DNA of 27,039 nucleotides from Oscillospiraceae bacterium (lineage in GTDB: Bacteria; Bacillota; Clostridia; Oscillospirales; Ruminococcaceae): NCBI GenBank assembly GCA_029098085.1, contig JAQXNQ010000434.1:1-27039 (forward strand), read 5' to 3'. Shown piece after piece: positions 7,138 to 15,318 of this stretch; position 1 is the first letter of the stretch, and the number at the start of each line of letters is the position of its first letter. The notes beneath the pieces are model-generated. The model made no database searches and was not told the origin of the DNA. It was given only the letters and a program-made list of their open reading frames with translations. The translations under genes were made by a program, and so were the position numbers.

Positions 7138-9078
7138 TTATTTCTTTTTACGGGGCTGACCGGAGGCACCCGGACGACCGGAACGCTTCTCCTGCCGGGG
7201 CGGTCTGCCCTTGCCGGAGGAACCGGAGCGGCGCCCGTCGGAATGGCGTCCGTCGGCATGAGCGGCGGGGCGGCGGGTGTTTTCCTGCTGAAGCGGCGGC
7301 ACCAGACAGTTCTTTCCGGTGCCGATCAGATCGCTTCGGCCGGCCTGCCGCAGCGCCTTGACCACCAGACGGTGATTCTGCGGCAGGAAATACTGCAGCA
7401 GCGCCCGCTGCATGGCCTTCTCCTCCGGCGTGCGGGGGACAGAAACCGGCTCCATGGTGTAGGGATTGAGGCCGGTATAGAACATGCAGGTGGAAACCGT
7501 GCCGGGAGTGGGATAAAAGTCCTGCACCTGCTCGGGCCGGATGCCCATCTCCTTCAGGAACAGGGCCAGCTCCACCGCGTCCTTCAGGGTGCTGCCCGGA
7601 TGGGAGGACATCAGATAGGGCACCAGGTACTGCTTTTTGCCCAGGGCTTTGGTGATCTCATAGAATTTCTTCGAGAAATCCTTGTAGACATCGATGTGCG
7701 GCTTGCCCATAGCGTCCAGCACATCGCCGCTGCAGTGCTCCGGCGCCACCTTCAGCTGACCGGAGACATGGTATTCCACCAGCTCCTTAAAGAAGGTGTC
7801 GTCGGGATCCTGCATCATATAATCGTACCGGATGCCCGAGCGGATGAAGACCCGCTTGACGCCGGGCAGGGCGCGGATTTTGCGCAGCATGGCAAGATAG
7901 CCCCGATGATCCACCTCCAGAGCCTTGCAGGGAGTGGGGGCCAGGCACTTTTTGCCCTTGCACAGGCCGTACTCCAGCTGCTTTGTGCAGGAGGGCTGCC
8001 TGAAATTGGCAGTAGGGCCGCCCACATCGTGGATATATCCCTTGAAATTGGGCAGCTGAGTCAGGAGCTTTGCCTCCTGCAGCACCGATTCCTCGCTGCG
8101 GACGGCGATCTTCCGTCCCTGATGAAAGGCGATGGAGCAGAAATTGCAGTTGCCGAAGCAGCCCCGGTTGTGGGCGATGGAGAACTCCACCTCCTCAATG
8201 CCGGGCACGCCGCCCAGCTCGTCATAGGAAGGGTGCCACCGCCGCATATAGGGCAGGGCATAGACCCGGTCCAGCTCCTCGGTGGTCAGCACCCGCATGG
8301 GCGGATTCTGCACCAGCATTTTATCCCCGTGGCGCTGGAGGATGGTCTTGCCGTACACCTCGTCCTGATTGTCCATCTGGATTTTGGTGGCCTTGCAGTA
8401 GTTCTTCTTATCCCGGCTGACCACCTCAAAATCGGGGCACTGAGCGCCGCCGAAGGGCGTCTCGGCGGGATCGCAGAGATAGCAGGTGCCCCGGATGTCC
8501 CGCAGGGAGTGAATATCCTCTCCCGCCGCCAGCCGGTTGACGATGGCCATGGTCTGCAGCTCGCCCATACCGTAGGTCAGAAGGTCGGCGCCGGAGCTGA
8601 GCAGGATGGAGGGGCGAACCCGGTCCTCCCAGTAGTCATAATGGGCAAACCGCCGCAGAGAAGCCTCCAGGCCGCCGATGACAATGGGAATCTCCCCGTA
8701 GATCTCCCGGAGCTTTCTGCAGTAGACCTCCACCGCCCGGTCGGGGCGCTTGCCGGCCTTTCCGCCGGGGGTGTAGGCGTCATCCGACCGTTTTTTCAGC
8801 GCCACGGTGTAGTGGGCCACCATGGAGTCGATGTTGCCGGAATTGACCAGAAAGGCGTATTTCGGCCGCCCCAGCTTTTCAAAATCCCGGTTTGTCCTCC
8901 AGTCCGGCTGGGAGATGACGCCGATGGTGTAGCCCTCCGCCTCAATGACACGGGAGATGATGGCGGTGCCGAAGCTGGGATGATCCACATAGGCGTCGCC
9001 GGTGATGATGATATAGTCCAGCTGGGAAATGCCGCGGGCGTTCATTTCCTCCCGGGTTGTGGGTAAAAATCCGTTCAT
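7138..9078 (-). CDS. YgiQ family radical SAM protein
   Basis: The 646-residue protein is a full-length UPF0313/YgiQ member. It has an N-terminal cobalamin-binding-like region (about 1-200, including IVIGGLEASLRRFAHYDYW) and a radical SAM core whose [4Fe-4S] ligands are Cys307, Cys311 and Cys314 in RGCFGNCNFCS. A C-terminal domain contains PYLMSSHPGS and QDFYPTPGTVST. The last 50 residues are a low-complexity basic Arg/Gly/Ser tail ending RKKK, suggesting RNA or DNA contact. The biochemical reaction of YgiQ is not established. ATG 9078 is 5 bp after GGAGG. It lies 40 bp downstream of the FtsK gene on the same strand, with no terminator seen. Confidence 0.95.
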   Translation of the reverse strand: MNGFLPTTREEMNARGISQLDYIIITGDAYVDHPSFGTAIISRVIEAEGYTIGVISQPDWRTNRDFEKLGRPKYAFLVNSGNIDSMVAHYTVALKKRSDDAYTPGGKAGKRPDRAVEVYCRKLREIYGEIPIVIGGLEASLRRFAHYDYWEDRVRPSILLSSGADLLTYGMGELQTMAIVNRLAAGEDIHSLRDIRGTCYLCDPAETPFGGAQCPDFEVVSRDKKNYCKATKIQMDNQDEVYGKTILQRHGDKMLVQNPPMRVLTTEELDRVYALPYMRRWHPSYDELGGVPGIEEVEFSIAHNRGCFGNCNFCSIAFHQGRKIAVRSEESVLQEAKLLTQLPNFKGYIHDVGGPTANFRQPSCTKQLEYGLCKGKKCLAPTPCKALEVDHRGYLAMLRKIRALPGVKRVFIRSGIRYDYMMQDPDDTFFKELVEYHVSGQLKVAPEHCSGDVLDAMGKPHIDVYKDFSKKFYEITKALGKKQYLVPYLMSSHPGSTLKDAVELALFLKEMGIRPEQVQDFYPTPGTVSTCMFYTGLNPYTMEPVSVPRTPEEKAMQRALLQYFLPQNHRLVVKALRQAGRSDLIGTGKNCLVPPLQQENTRRPAAHADGRHSDGRRSGSSGKGRPPRQEKRSGRPGASGQPRKKK

Positions 9079-9118
9079 ACATTCCTCCGGAGAGATAATT
9101 TGATGTTTCGGCGAAATC

Positions 9119-11944
9119 TCAATACTCCGCCATGCGCTCCTTGATCTCCTGCCACTGAGCGCGGGTCACGGTCAGCTCCCGGGGCTTGGATCCGTCCTGA
9201 GGACCGACAATGCCCCGATCCTCCAGCTCGTCCATGATCCGGGCGGCGCGGGCATAGCCCACCTTGAGCCGCCGCTGCAGGTAGGAGGTGGAAGCCTGAC
9301 CGGCGTCCAGCACCGCGTCCACCGCGTCCACGAAGAGCGGGTCGGAATCGTCATCGGAGGCAGCGCCCTTGTCACCCTTCTTGCCGGGCTCGGCAGCCGC
9401 CTGCCGCTCGATTTCCTCCATAATGGCGGAGTCGTACTCCACTTCCTGCTGCTGGCCGTCCTTGATATACTTGACCACAGCCTCCACCTCGCCGTCGCTG
9501 ACGAAGCATCCCTGTACCCGCACCGGCTTGGGGAAGCCCACGGGATAATAGAGCATGTCGCCTTTGCCCAGCAGCTTCTCAGCGCCGCCGGTGTCGATGA
9601 TGGTGCGGGAGTCCACCTGAGAGGAAACGGTCAGAGCGATTCGGGAAGGAATATTGGCCTTGATCAGGCCGGTGACCACATCCACCGACGGACGCTGGGT
9701 CGCGATGATCAGATACATACCGGCGGCACGGGCCATCTGCGCCAGACGGCAGATGGCGTCCTCCACCTCGTTGGGAGCGGCCATCATCAGGTCGGACAGC
9801 TCGTCAATGACAATGACCATATGGGGCATATGCTCCAGCTGGTCAGAGGACTCCGCCAGACGGTTATAGCCCTTGATGTCCCGGACGCCGTTTTCGGAAA
9901 AGAGGTTGTACCGCTTGAGCATCTCGTTGACCGCCCAGCCCAGAGCGCCCGCCGCCTTGCGGGGGTCGGTGACCACCGGGATCAGCAGATGGGGGATGCC
10001 GTTGTAGACCACCAGCTCCACCATCTTGGGATCGATCATGATGAGCCGCAGATCCTTGGGGGAGAATTTGTACAGCAGGCTGATGATCACCGAGTTGACG
10101 CAGACCGATTTGCCCGAGCCGGTGGTACCGGCGATGAGCACATGGGGCATGGCGGCGATGTCGCCGATGGTGATGGCGCCGGCGATATCCCGGCCGAAGA
10201 CGGCGGGGAGCACGCCCTTGGCGGTGCGGAACTCGTCCGAATCGATCAGCTCCCGGATGCTGACCATATCCACCACCCGGTTGGGCACCTCAATGCCCAC
10301 GGCGGGCTTGTTGGGGATGGGAGCCTCGATGCGGACGCCGGCCGTGGCCAGGTTCAGGGCGATGTCGTCGGCCAGGCCGGTGATCTTGCTGATTTTGACG
10401 CCGGCCGAGGGCTGCAGCTCATACCGTGTGACGGTGGGACCGCGGCAGATATCGATAATTTTGGTCTGTACGCCGAAGCTCTTGAGGGTTTCCACCAGCT
10501 TTGCGGCATTGGCCTTCAGCTCCTCGCTGACGTCGGCGTTGTTGGACGCCCTGGGCGGCTTGAGCAGCGACACCGGCGGGAAACGGTACACCTGCTCCGC
10601 CGGCATGACCTCGATCTCCGGGACGGGAATCCCGGCAGAGACTGCTGCGGCAGGGGCTGCGGCGGCAGGGCGCTCCTCCGGCACCGGCGGCAGCGGATCC
10701 CGGGCGGGCTCCTTTTTGAACTCGTCAATGGCCCACTGGATCATATCGCCCAGAGGCTCATCGGGATTCTGAACATCGCCCGGCAGCTTTTTCTCCGCCT
10801 CGGCAGCCAGAATTTCATCGATGACGGCAGCAGCGTCATCGGTGACGGCAGCAGCGGGAGATGCGGCAGACTGAGCGGCGGGGGCAGGATCGGGGTCAAA
10901 GGGCAGTCCCTCCGGATCCGTCTCCTTCTGCAGAAGCTCGTCCGGCACCACCTCCACCAGACCTGCCAGCGGATCGGATTCAGCCACCGGCTGCAGCACC
11001 TCACCGGTAGCGGGATCCACCGGCAGGGCGGGCTCAGGCTCCTTTTTCTTTTTGCGGCGGCGCTGGGCCAGCGCATCGGGGGATTCCCGGAACCGGTCCA
11101 CCGCCGAATCGAAGCTCTCCGCCGGAGACACCACCGGATGCTGGGGCATTTCCCGGCCCTCCCCGTCCAGGGGAATGTCCAGGTCAAACCGTCCGGTGCG
11201 CCGCTGCTCCTCCTGCTGTTCCCGCTGCTCCCGCTGTTCCCGCTTGCGGACATAGGTCTGCTCCATTTGCTTGACAGGCTTGGCGCAGCCCCGGAAAAAG
11301 CCCAGCAGGGTGGAACCGGACAGCAGCATCAGGAAGACGAAGGTCAGCAGCACATGGATGATGATGGCTCCCTTGCGCCCCATCAGGGACATGAGCGGCC
11401 AGCAGAGCACGCCCGCCAGCAGGCCGCCGCTCTTCAGCTGCACACCGTCGGTATAAAGATTTTTCACCTTGATAAAGAAGGATTCCCCGGTGGGCTCGCC
11501 GAAAAACAGCTGGGCAATGCCGCAGAGCAGAATCAGCATGCCGATCATCTGCCAGACCCGGTTATGTACCTCGGTGTGCTCCTTCTCCAGGGTCACCATC
11601 ACGGCAATATAGATCAGCAGCGGGCCGATGCCGTAGCTCATGGGGCCGCAGAGACCCCGCTGCAGACTGTGCAGGAAGCCCCAGAGCCGGGGGCCGTCAA
11701 AAAAACTGACCGCGCAGAAAAACAGTCCCACCGCAAACAGGACGATGGCAAAGAACTGGTTGTTCCGCTTGAGCCGGCGCTCCTCCTGCTCCTGATAGCG
11801 GATGGCCGCTGCGGAGCGGGGCCGCTCGGCCGGCGGCTGCTTTTTCCGGGAAGCGCTCTTTTTTGAGGAGCTCTTCTGCCCGGAGGTCTGACTTTGGGTG
11901 GATTGCCGGGACTTTGCGGACTGCGGGGATTTTGCTTTCGCCAT
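9119..11944 (-). CDS. FtsK/SpoIIIE DNA translocase
   Basis: This 941-residue protein pumps chromosomal DNA through the closing septum (and into the forespore if the host sporulates). Its order is: a Ser/Lys-rich cytoplasmic N terminus (1-62), four membrane segments (about 64-220), a long variable acidic linker rich in Pro/Ala/Glu (about 230-440), the FtsK alpha/beta motor with Walker A GTTGSGKS at 606-613 and Walker B VIVIDELSD, and a C-terminal winged-helix gamma domain (about 868-930) that reads oriented DNA motifs. ATG 11944 has AGAAAGG 11 bp upstream. The tepA-ylzJ-spoIIIE neighbourhood as in B. subtilis favours SpoIIIE over a second FtsK, though uppP lies between. The linker DNA holds short Ala-coding repeats near 10815-10860. 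Confidence 0.95.
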   Translation of the reverse strand: MAKAKSPQSAKSRQSTQSQTSGQKSSSKKSASRKKQPPAERPRSAAAIRYQEQEERRLKRNNQFFAIVLFAVGLFFCAVSFFDGPRLWGFLHSLQRGLCGPMSYGIGPLLIYIAVMVTLEKEHTEVHNRVWQMIGMLILLCGIAQLFFGEPTGESFFIKVKNLYTDGVQLKSGGLLAGVLCWPLMSLMGRKGAIIIHVLLTFVFLMLLSGSTLLGFFRGCAKPVKQMEQTYVRKREQREQREQQEEQRRTGRFDLDIPLDGEGREMPQHPVVSPAESFDSAVDRFRESPDALAQRRRKKKKEPEPALPVDPATGEVLQPVAESDPLAGLVEVVPDELLQKETDPEGLPFDPDPAPAAQSAASPAAAVTDDAAAVIDEILAAEAEKKLPGDVQNPDEPLGDMIQWAIDEFKKEPARDPLPPVPEERPAAAAPAAAVSAGIPVPEIEVMPAEQVYRFPPVSLLKPPRASNNADVSEELKANAAKLVETLKSFGVQTKIIDICRGPTVTRYELQPSAGVKISKITGLADDIALNLATAGVRIEAPIPNKPAVGIEVPNRVVDMVSIRELIDSDEFRTAKGVLPAVFGRDIAGAITIGDIAAMPHVLIAGTTGSGKSVCVNSVIISLLYKFSPKDLRLIMIDPKMVELVVYNGIPHLLIPVVTDPRKAAGALGWAVNEMLKRYNLFSENGVRDIKGYNRLAESSDQLEHMPHMVIVIDELSDLMMAAPNEVEDAICRLAQMARAAGMYLIIATQRPSVDVVTGLIKANIPSRIALTVSSQVDSRTIIDTGGAEKLLGKGDMLYYPVGFPKPVRVQGCFVSDGEVEAVVKYIKDGQQQEVEYDSAIMEEIERQAAAEPGKKGDKGAASDDDSDPLFVDAVDAVLDAGQASTSYLQRRLKVGYARAARIMDELEDRGIVGPQDGSKPRELTVTRAQWQEIKERMAEY

Positions 11945-12013
11945 GATTCTTCACGCCTTTCTCACCGGAAAATCGTTCTCCGCTGAAATCGTTGATATTT
12001 TGCAGAAACCGGA

Positions 12014-12892
12014 TCAGCCGGCCAGATAGGTAACCAGATTCATGCCCACTGCATGCTCGAAGATACCGATGGCCGCAACGATAACTCCCAGCAGTGCGGT
12101 ATACCACACGAAATACTTGAACTTGTCGGTTTTTACGATGTAATCCACCATCTTGATGGCCAGCAGTCCCACCACGGCGGAGACGATGATGCCCACCAGA
12201 ATCTGACCGATGCCGGTGGCCGCCAGGTCTGCCGATGTCACATCCATGATCTCGGACAGGCTGCCGCCCAGAATGGCGGGAATACCCAGGATAAAGCTGA
12301 ACTGCACCGCCGTCTCCCGGTCAAGGCCGCAGAGCAGGCCGGCGGAAATGGTGGAACCGGAGCGGGACACGCCGGGCAGGGGCGCCAGCAGCGCCTGCGC
12401 CAGACCCACCGCCCCCGCGTCCCGGGCGCGGATACCGCCGGGGCCCTTTTTCCCCTTGACGCAGCGGTCGGCACAGAACATGACGGCGGCAGTGATCAGG
12501 AAGAAGATGCCCTCCCACAGGATGTCGTCATCGGTGGAGAAGCCGGTGTAAAAGTCCTTGAGGAGCAGCGTCAGCACCATGGGCACGCAGGCCAGCAGGA
12601 TCATCACCACCATGTTACGGTAGGGCGTGCGGTTTTTCCAGGAAAATTTGCCCCGGACGAGATCCCACACCATCGAGCAGAACTCCAGAATCAGCTGCCA
12701 GATGGTCTTGCGGAAGGCGATGAACACCGCCAGCAGGGTACCCAGGTGCAGCATCAGCGAGAAGAACACACCGGTTTCGCCGGAGTTGCCGGTGAAGTGC
12801 TGAAACAGCGACAGATGGCCGGAGCTGGACACCGGCAGGAATTCGGTCAGGCCCTGCAGAACCGCCTGCAGGAAGGCTTCAAGATAAGACAT
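12014..12892 (-). CDS. uppP: Undecaprenyl-diphosphatase (BacA/UppP)
   Basis: UppP dephosphorylates undecaprenyl pyrophosphate at the membrane, recycling the lipid carrier for peptidoglycan and other wall polymers; extra copies give bacitracin resistance. The 292-residue protein has the first re-entrant motif with Glu17 and His26 (LTEFLPVSSSGH, 15-26) and the second motif PGVSRSGSTI near 173-182. Several hydrophobic helices are present and the length is family-typical. The start at 12892 is 7 bp after GGAGG. It sits between ylzJ (45 bp upstream) and the FtsK/SpoIIIE gene (69 bp downstream) with no terminator, so it appears to be part of that operon. Confidence 0.97.
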   Translation of the reverse strand: MSYLEAFLQAVLQGLTEFLPVSSSGHLSLFQHFTGNSGETGVFFSLMLHLGTLLAVFIAFRKTIWQLILEFCSMVWDLVRGKFSWKNRTPYRNMVVMILLACVPMVLTLLLKDFYTGFSTDDDILWEGIFFLITAAVMFCADRCVKGKKGPGGIRARDAGAVGLAQALLAPLPGVSRSGSTISAGLLCGLDRETAVQFSFILGIPAILGGSLSEIMDVTSADLAATGIGQILVGIIVSAVVGLLAIKMVDYIVKTDKFKYFVWYTALLGVIVAAIGIFEHAVGMNLVTYLAG

Positions 12893-12937
12893 GTCATTTC
12901 CTCCAAGATGAAAAAGTACGCCGCCGGAAGCGGAGCA

Positions 12938-13192
12938 TCAGCGTGTTTCAAGGCTCTCCGGAGCCAGACCGACAGCCCCGTCCTGCTGCGGAAGGGAGAA
13001 ATCCTTCCCGGGCTGCAGGCGGGGATCCAGATAGGACGAAAGATCGGTGGACATCACCCGACGCAGCTGCATGCCCCGTTCGTCCGAAATCCATTCGCAG
13101 GCACAGTGAGGCGACAGCCAGCAGACGCCCTGCTGCGGCTGAACCGGCTGCTCCATAATGGCCAGCGGGTCAAGAATCGTGTGCAGCAGCAT
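12938..13192 (-). CDS. YlzJ-like protein
   Basis: The 84-residue protein starts MLLHTILDPLAIM and carries the VQPQQGVCWL...ISDERGMQLRRVMSTDLSSYLD pattern of the YlzJ-like family, small proteins of unknown function. In B. subtilis ylzJ lies between tepA and spoIIIE, and the same order is seen here. The chosen ATG at 13192 has GAGGAGG with 6 bp spacing inside the end of the tepA-like gene, overlapping it by 23 bp, so translation is probably coupled. An upstream in-frame start at 13210 lacks a site. Confidence 0.8.
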   Translation of the reverse strand: MLLHTILDPLAIMEQPVQPQQGVCWLSPHCACEWISDERGMQLRRVMSTDLSSYLDPRLQPGKDFSLPQQDGAVGLAPESLETR

Positions 13193-13931
13193 CGGTCTCC
13201 TCCTCGTCAATCATGCCGTACAGGCATTCTATGGCATCGGACAAGCCGCCCAGCCGGTCGATGAGCCCTTCCTTTACGGCGGTCTCTCCGTCGATAGAGG
13301 TGCCCACGTCCATGGCCAGCTCGCCGGTCTGCATCATCAGCTCCCGGAACCGCTCCGGGCTGATGCGGGAATTGTCGGTGACAAAGCGGATGATCCGCTC
13401 CTGCATTTTGTCAAAATAGGAAAAGCTCTGGGGAACCCCCAGCACCAGGCCGTTCATCCGCACCGGATGGATGGTCATGGTGGCCGACGGCACGATGAAC
13501 GAGGTTCTGGCCGACACCGCCAGCGGCACACCGATGGAGTGACCGCCTCCCAGCACGATGGAAACGGTGGGGGTGCGCATACCGGCGATCAGCTCGGCAA
13601 TGGCCAGCCCCGCCTCCACATCGCCGCCCACCGTATTCAGCAGGATCAGCAGCCCCTTGATGTCCGGGCTCTCCTCGATGGCAGCCAGCTGCGGGATCAC
13701 ATGCTCGTATTTGGTGGTCTTGTTCTGAGGCGGCAGAATAAAATGCCCCTCCACCTGCCCGATGATGGTCAGGCAGTGGATCAGATGCCGGCCCTGTCCG
13801 GCCGTGATGCCGCCCGACTCGGTGATCAGGTCCATTTCCTGTTCCCGCCGGTGGTTCTCCCGCTCTTCGGGGGACTGCTCCTCCGGGGGCGTTTCCCGGG
13901 TCTGCTTTTCAGACTGCTTTTGATCAGACAC
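13170..13931 (-). CDS. tepA: TepA-like ClpP-family serine protease
   Basis: This 253-residue cytoplasmic protein belongs to the ClpP-like TepA/YmfB group. A charged Gln/Glu-rich N terminus (1-35) precedes the crotonase-like protease fold, with NTVGGDVEAG at 99-108, the nucleophile Ser132 in GGGHSIGVPLA and the catalytic His155 in MTIHPVRM. B. subtilis TepA is linked to degradation of small acid-soluble spore proteins and to protein export. The best start is GTG 13931, 7 bp after GGAGG; ATG 13937 is only 1 bp from that site and ATG 13949 has none. A consensus promoter lies at 14035-14063, giving a leader of about 95 nt. It is the first gene of tepA-ylzJ-uppP-spoIIIE. Confidence 0.88.
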   Translation of the reverse strand: MSDQKQSEKQTRETPPEEQSPEERENHRREQEMDLITESGGITAGQGRHLIHCLTIIGQVEGHFILPPQNKTTKYEHVIPQLAAIEESPDIKGLLILLNTVGGDVEAGLAIAELIAGMRTPTVSIVLGGGHSIGVPLAVSARTSFIVPSATMTIHPVRMNGLVLGVPQSFSYFDKMQERIIRFVTDNSRISPERFRELMMQTGELAMDVGTSIDGETAVKEGLIDRLGGLSDAIECLYGMIDEEETDAAAHDS

Positions 13932-14034
13932 ATCCATTCCTCCAAACATTCCATTTGAAGTTAGTCTGACCCGTGAAGGCAAAATCATACGAAAAAGCAA
14001 GAAATGGGATTTCGATGCAGAGTGCCCTCTACTC

Positions 14035-14063
14035 ATTATACTGTCCGATACACAGAATGTCAA
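14035..14063 (-). promoter_or_regulatory. Consensus sigma-A promoter of tepA operon
   Basis: The minus strand reads TTGACA (14058-14063), 17 bp, TATAAT (14035-14040), a perfect match to the housekeeping consensus. The predicted transcript starts near 14028 and runs into tepA-ylzJ-uppP-spoIIIE. Confidence 0.85.
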
Positions 14064-14066
14064 ACC

Positions 14067-14085
14067 AAAACAGAACATCTGTTTT
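14067..14085. promoter_or_regulatory. 19-bp dyad abutting the -35 box (possible operator)
   Basis: AAAACAGA, three bases, TCTGTTTT form a perfect inverted repeat whose edge is 3 bp from the TTGACA of the tepA promoter. Position and symmetry suggest a binding site for a dimeric regulator. It partly resembles a Gram-positive LexA box (GAAC-N4-GTTC), but one half-site ends in GTTT, so I do not name it. Confidence 0.5.
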
Positions 14086-14371
14086 GACTGTATTTCTGTC
14101 AGGGAAGGCCTTGCGCTTTGCGCGGACACCCGGTTATACCGTTTGTAATGGCATTCTGCACGGGGTATTATCCCCAGAATGTGGAAAACTGATTCTGCTT
14201 TCCGGCACCCGGATGTTGAAAAGTCGGTGGAAAGGGTGAAAAAGTACCGTACTGACGGGAAGCGACCTTTTTCCACATTTCTTTCTCAAGCCGGGCTTTC
14301 CGGGGAGACTTTTCCCCCAAACGCCTTATCACGCAGCCGGGTGTACCGCCTGATATTCCAGACAGTTGAGA

Positions 14372-15073
14372 TCATTCCTCCCGGAAATCCCGGGTGGAGA
14401 GCAGCAGAATGGCCCGCTCGATGGAGTCTCTGGAGTTGCCCCAGTCCGCGTTGGGAGAGGCGTTGCGGTAATCAAACATCCGACAGAAATGGGAGACATC
14501 CGCCCCCACCTCTTCTATATGCCGGTCCAGAAGGGAAATGACCTGCTCCGAAAAAGCGGGATACAGCTTCTTGGGCAGGCCATCATGTCCGGCCTGCAGC
14601 AGCAGCTCGGCGTGAGGCAGACAGACAAACTCCTGCTGGGCAAACAGCGTCCGGAACTCCTCCTCCTTCAGCCACTGATGCACCACCGTGTTCAGCATGG
14701 TGCTCAGCACCCCGCTGATCTGGTCGCAGACAAAGCAGGTATCGTTGACGGTAGACATGCCCGCCCGCTTGGCCGGCTTGGCCGCCGCCTTTTTCTGCAG
14801 CTCCTTATATCCCCCTTCCCGGAGGGATTTCAGATGGCTCTCCAGCATCAGCGCCAGGGAAAGGCGGTTTTTCTGATGGAGCATCATCTCAAAGTGATCG
14901 GCGCAGAAGCCCAGCCGGTTGGTCTCAATCCGCACATCCGGCTCCATCATGGCGGCGCCCATGATATATTCAACGCACCGCTGCTCCAGCATGTCCCGCA
15001 TCCGGCAGATGGGGCAGCCGCACTTCGGCTCAAAAACTTCGCTGATGGGAATGGTATAGATACTGTCGCGCAT
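14372..15073 (-). CDS. DUF6062 family protein with two Cys/His modules
   Basis: This 233-residue soluble protein of unknown function matches the Clostridia DUF6062 family. It contains two similarly spaced cysteine/histidine sets: Cys20-x2-Cys23 with Cys57-x2-His60, and Cys113-x2-Cys116 with Cys151-x2-His154. These look like two duplicated zinc-binding (or redox) modules, each followed by helices. A Lys/Ala-rich hinge at 94-104 separates them. ATG 15073 follows GAGGAGG with 8 bp spacing. It is transcribed alone, upstream of the tepA promoter. The family name is from memory of its CPIC/FCADH motifs; no function is claimed. Confidence 0.75.
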   Translation of the reverse strand: MRDSIYTIPISEVFEPKCGCPICRMRDMLEQRCVEYIMGAAMMEPDVRIETNRLGFCADHFEMMLHQKNRLSLALMLESHLKSLREGGYKELQKKAAAKPAKRAGMSTVNDTCFVCDQISGVLSTMLNTVVHQWLKEEEFRTLFAQQEFVCLPHAELLLQAGHDGLPKKLYPAFSEQVISLLDRHIEEVGADVSHFCRMFDYRNASPNADWGNSRDSIERAILLLSTRDFREE

Positions 15074-15236
15074 GGCAAAGGCCTCCTCAGATCCTGTTGA
15101 AAGGGGCAGGGCAGCATTCCCCGCCGGTTATGGACTCATTTACAGTATAGCATAAAAACCCCCGCGCGCCTAGGCTTCTCTGCGGAAAAGAAGTAAAAAT
15201 TCCGGCGGAAAGCGGAGCGATTCTGTCCGCGGCATG
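15074..15236. other. Divergent intergenic region, DUF6062 gene and pepC
   Basis: A possible minus-strand extended -10 (TGCTATACT, near 15142-15150) could serve the DUF6062 gene, but no good -35 is visible. The rest is GC-rich and featureless; the pepC promoter follows at 15237. Confidence 0.35.
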
Positions 15237-15265
15237 TTGACATTTTTCGCGCAAAGGTCTAAACT
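15237..15265 (+). promoter_or_regulatory. Sigma-A promoter of pepC
   Basis: TTGACA (15237-15242), 17 bp, TAAACT (15260-15265), with a leader of about 47 nt before the ATG of the aminopeptidase. Confidence 0.75.
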
Positions 15266-15318
15266 GAAGCTGGAAAGAGTTCATTCTCTCCGATGAAGAA
15301 GAAAAGGAAGGAATCATC

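Larger units (their letters stand above)
13932..14371. other. 440-bp gene-free region between DUF6062 gene and tepA
   Basis: No convincing gene is present; an 88-codon plus-strand frame here has no ribosome site and no family likeness. The stretch holds the tepA promoter (14035-14063), a 19-bp dyad next to it (14067-14085), and a group of TTTTCCACA-like nonamers in both orientations (14168-14277). It is more AT-rich than its surroundings. No terminator with a T-tract was found after the DUF6062 gene. Confidence 0.6.

Noticed and set aside
10815..10860. Short repeats (GACGGCAGCAGC-like) inside the FtsK linker
   Set aside because: They encode the Ala-rich variable linker and fit ordinary low-complexity drift, not a mobile or regulatory repeat.
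7108..11866. Very long antisense open frames (652 codons over ygiQ, 681 over the FtsK gene, and others over murB/ROK and pepC)
   Set aside because: They are opposite strongly recognised genes, have low-complexity Gly/Ala/His/Gln/Arg-rich translations and no ribosome sites. High GC and codon bias explain the lack of stops.
14067..14085. Dyad as a definite LexA (SOS) box
   Set aside because: Only one half-site matches GAAC; the other ends GTTT, and no SOS gene is adjacent. It is kept as an unnamed dyad.
13973..14239. 88-codon plus-strand frame in the gap upstream of tepA
   Set aside because: No ribosome site, no family likeness, and it crosses the tepA promoter and the dyad.
14282..14371. Terminator for the DUF6062 gene
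   Set aside because: Weak GGGG/CCCC pairing only, and no T-tract on the minus strand.
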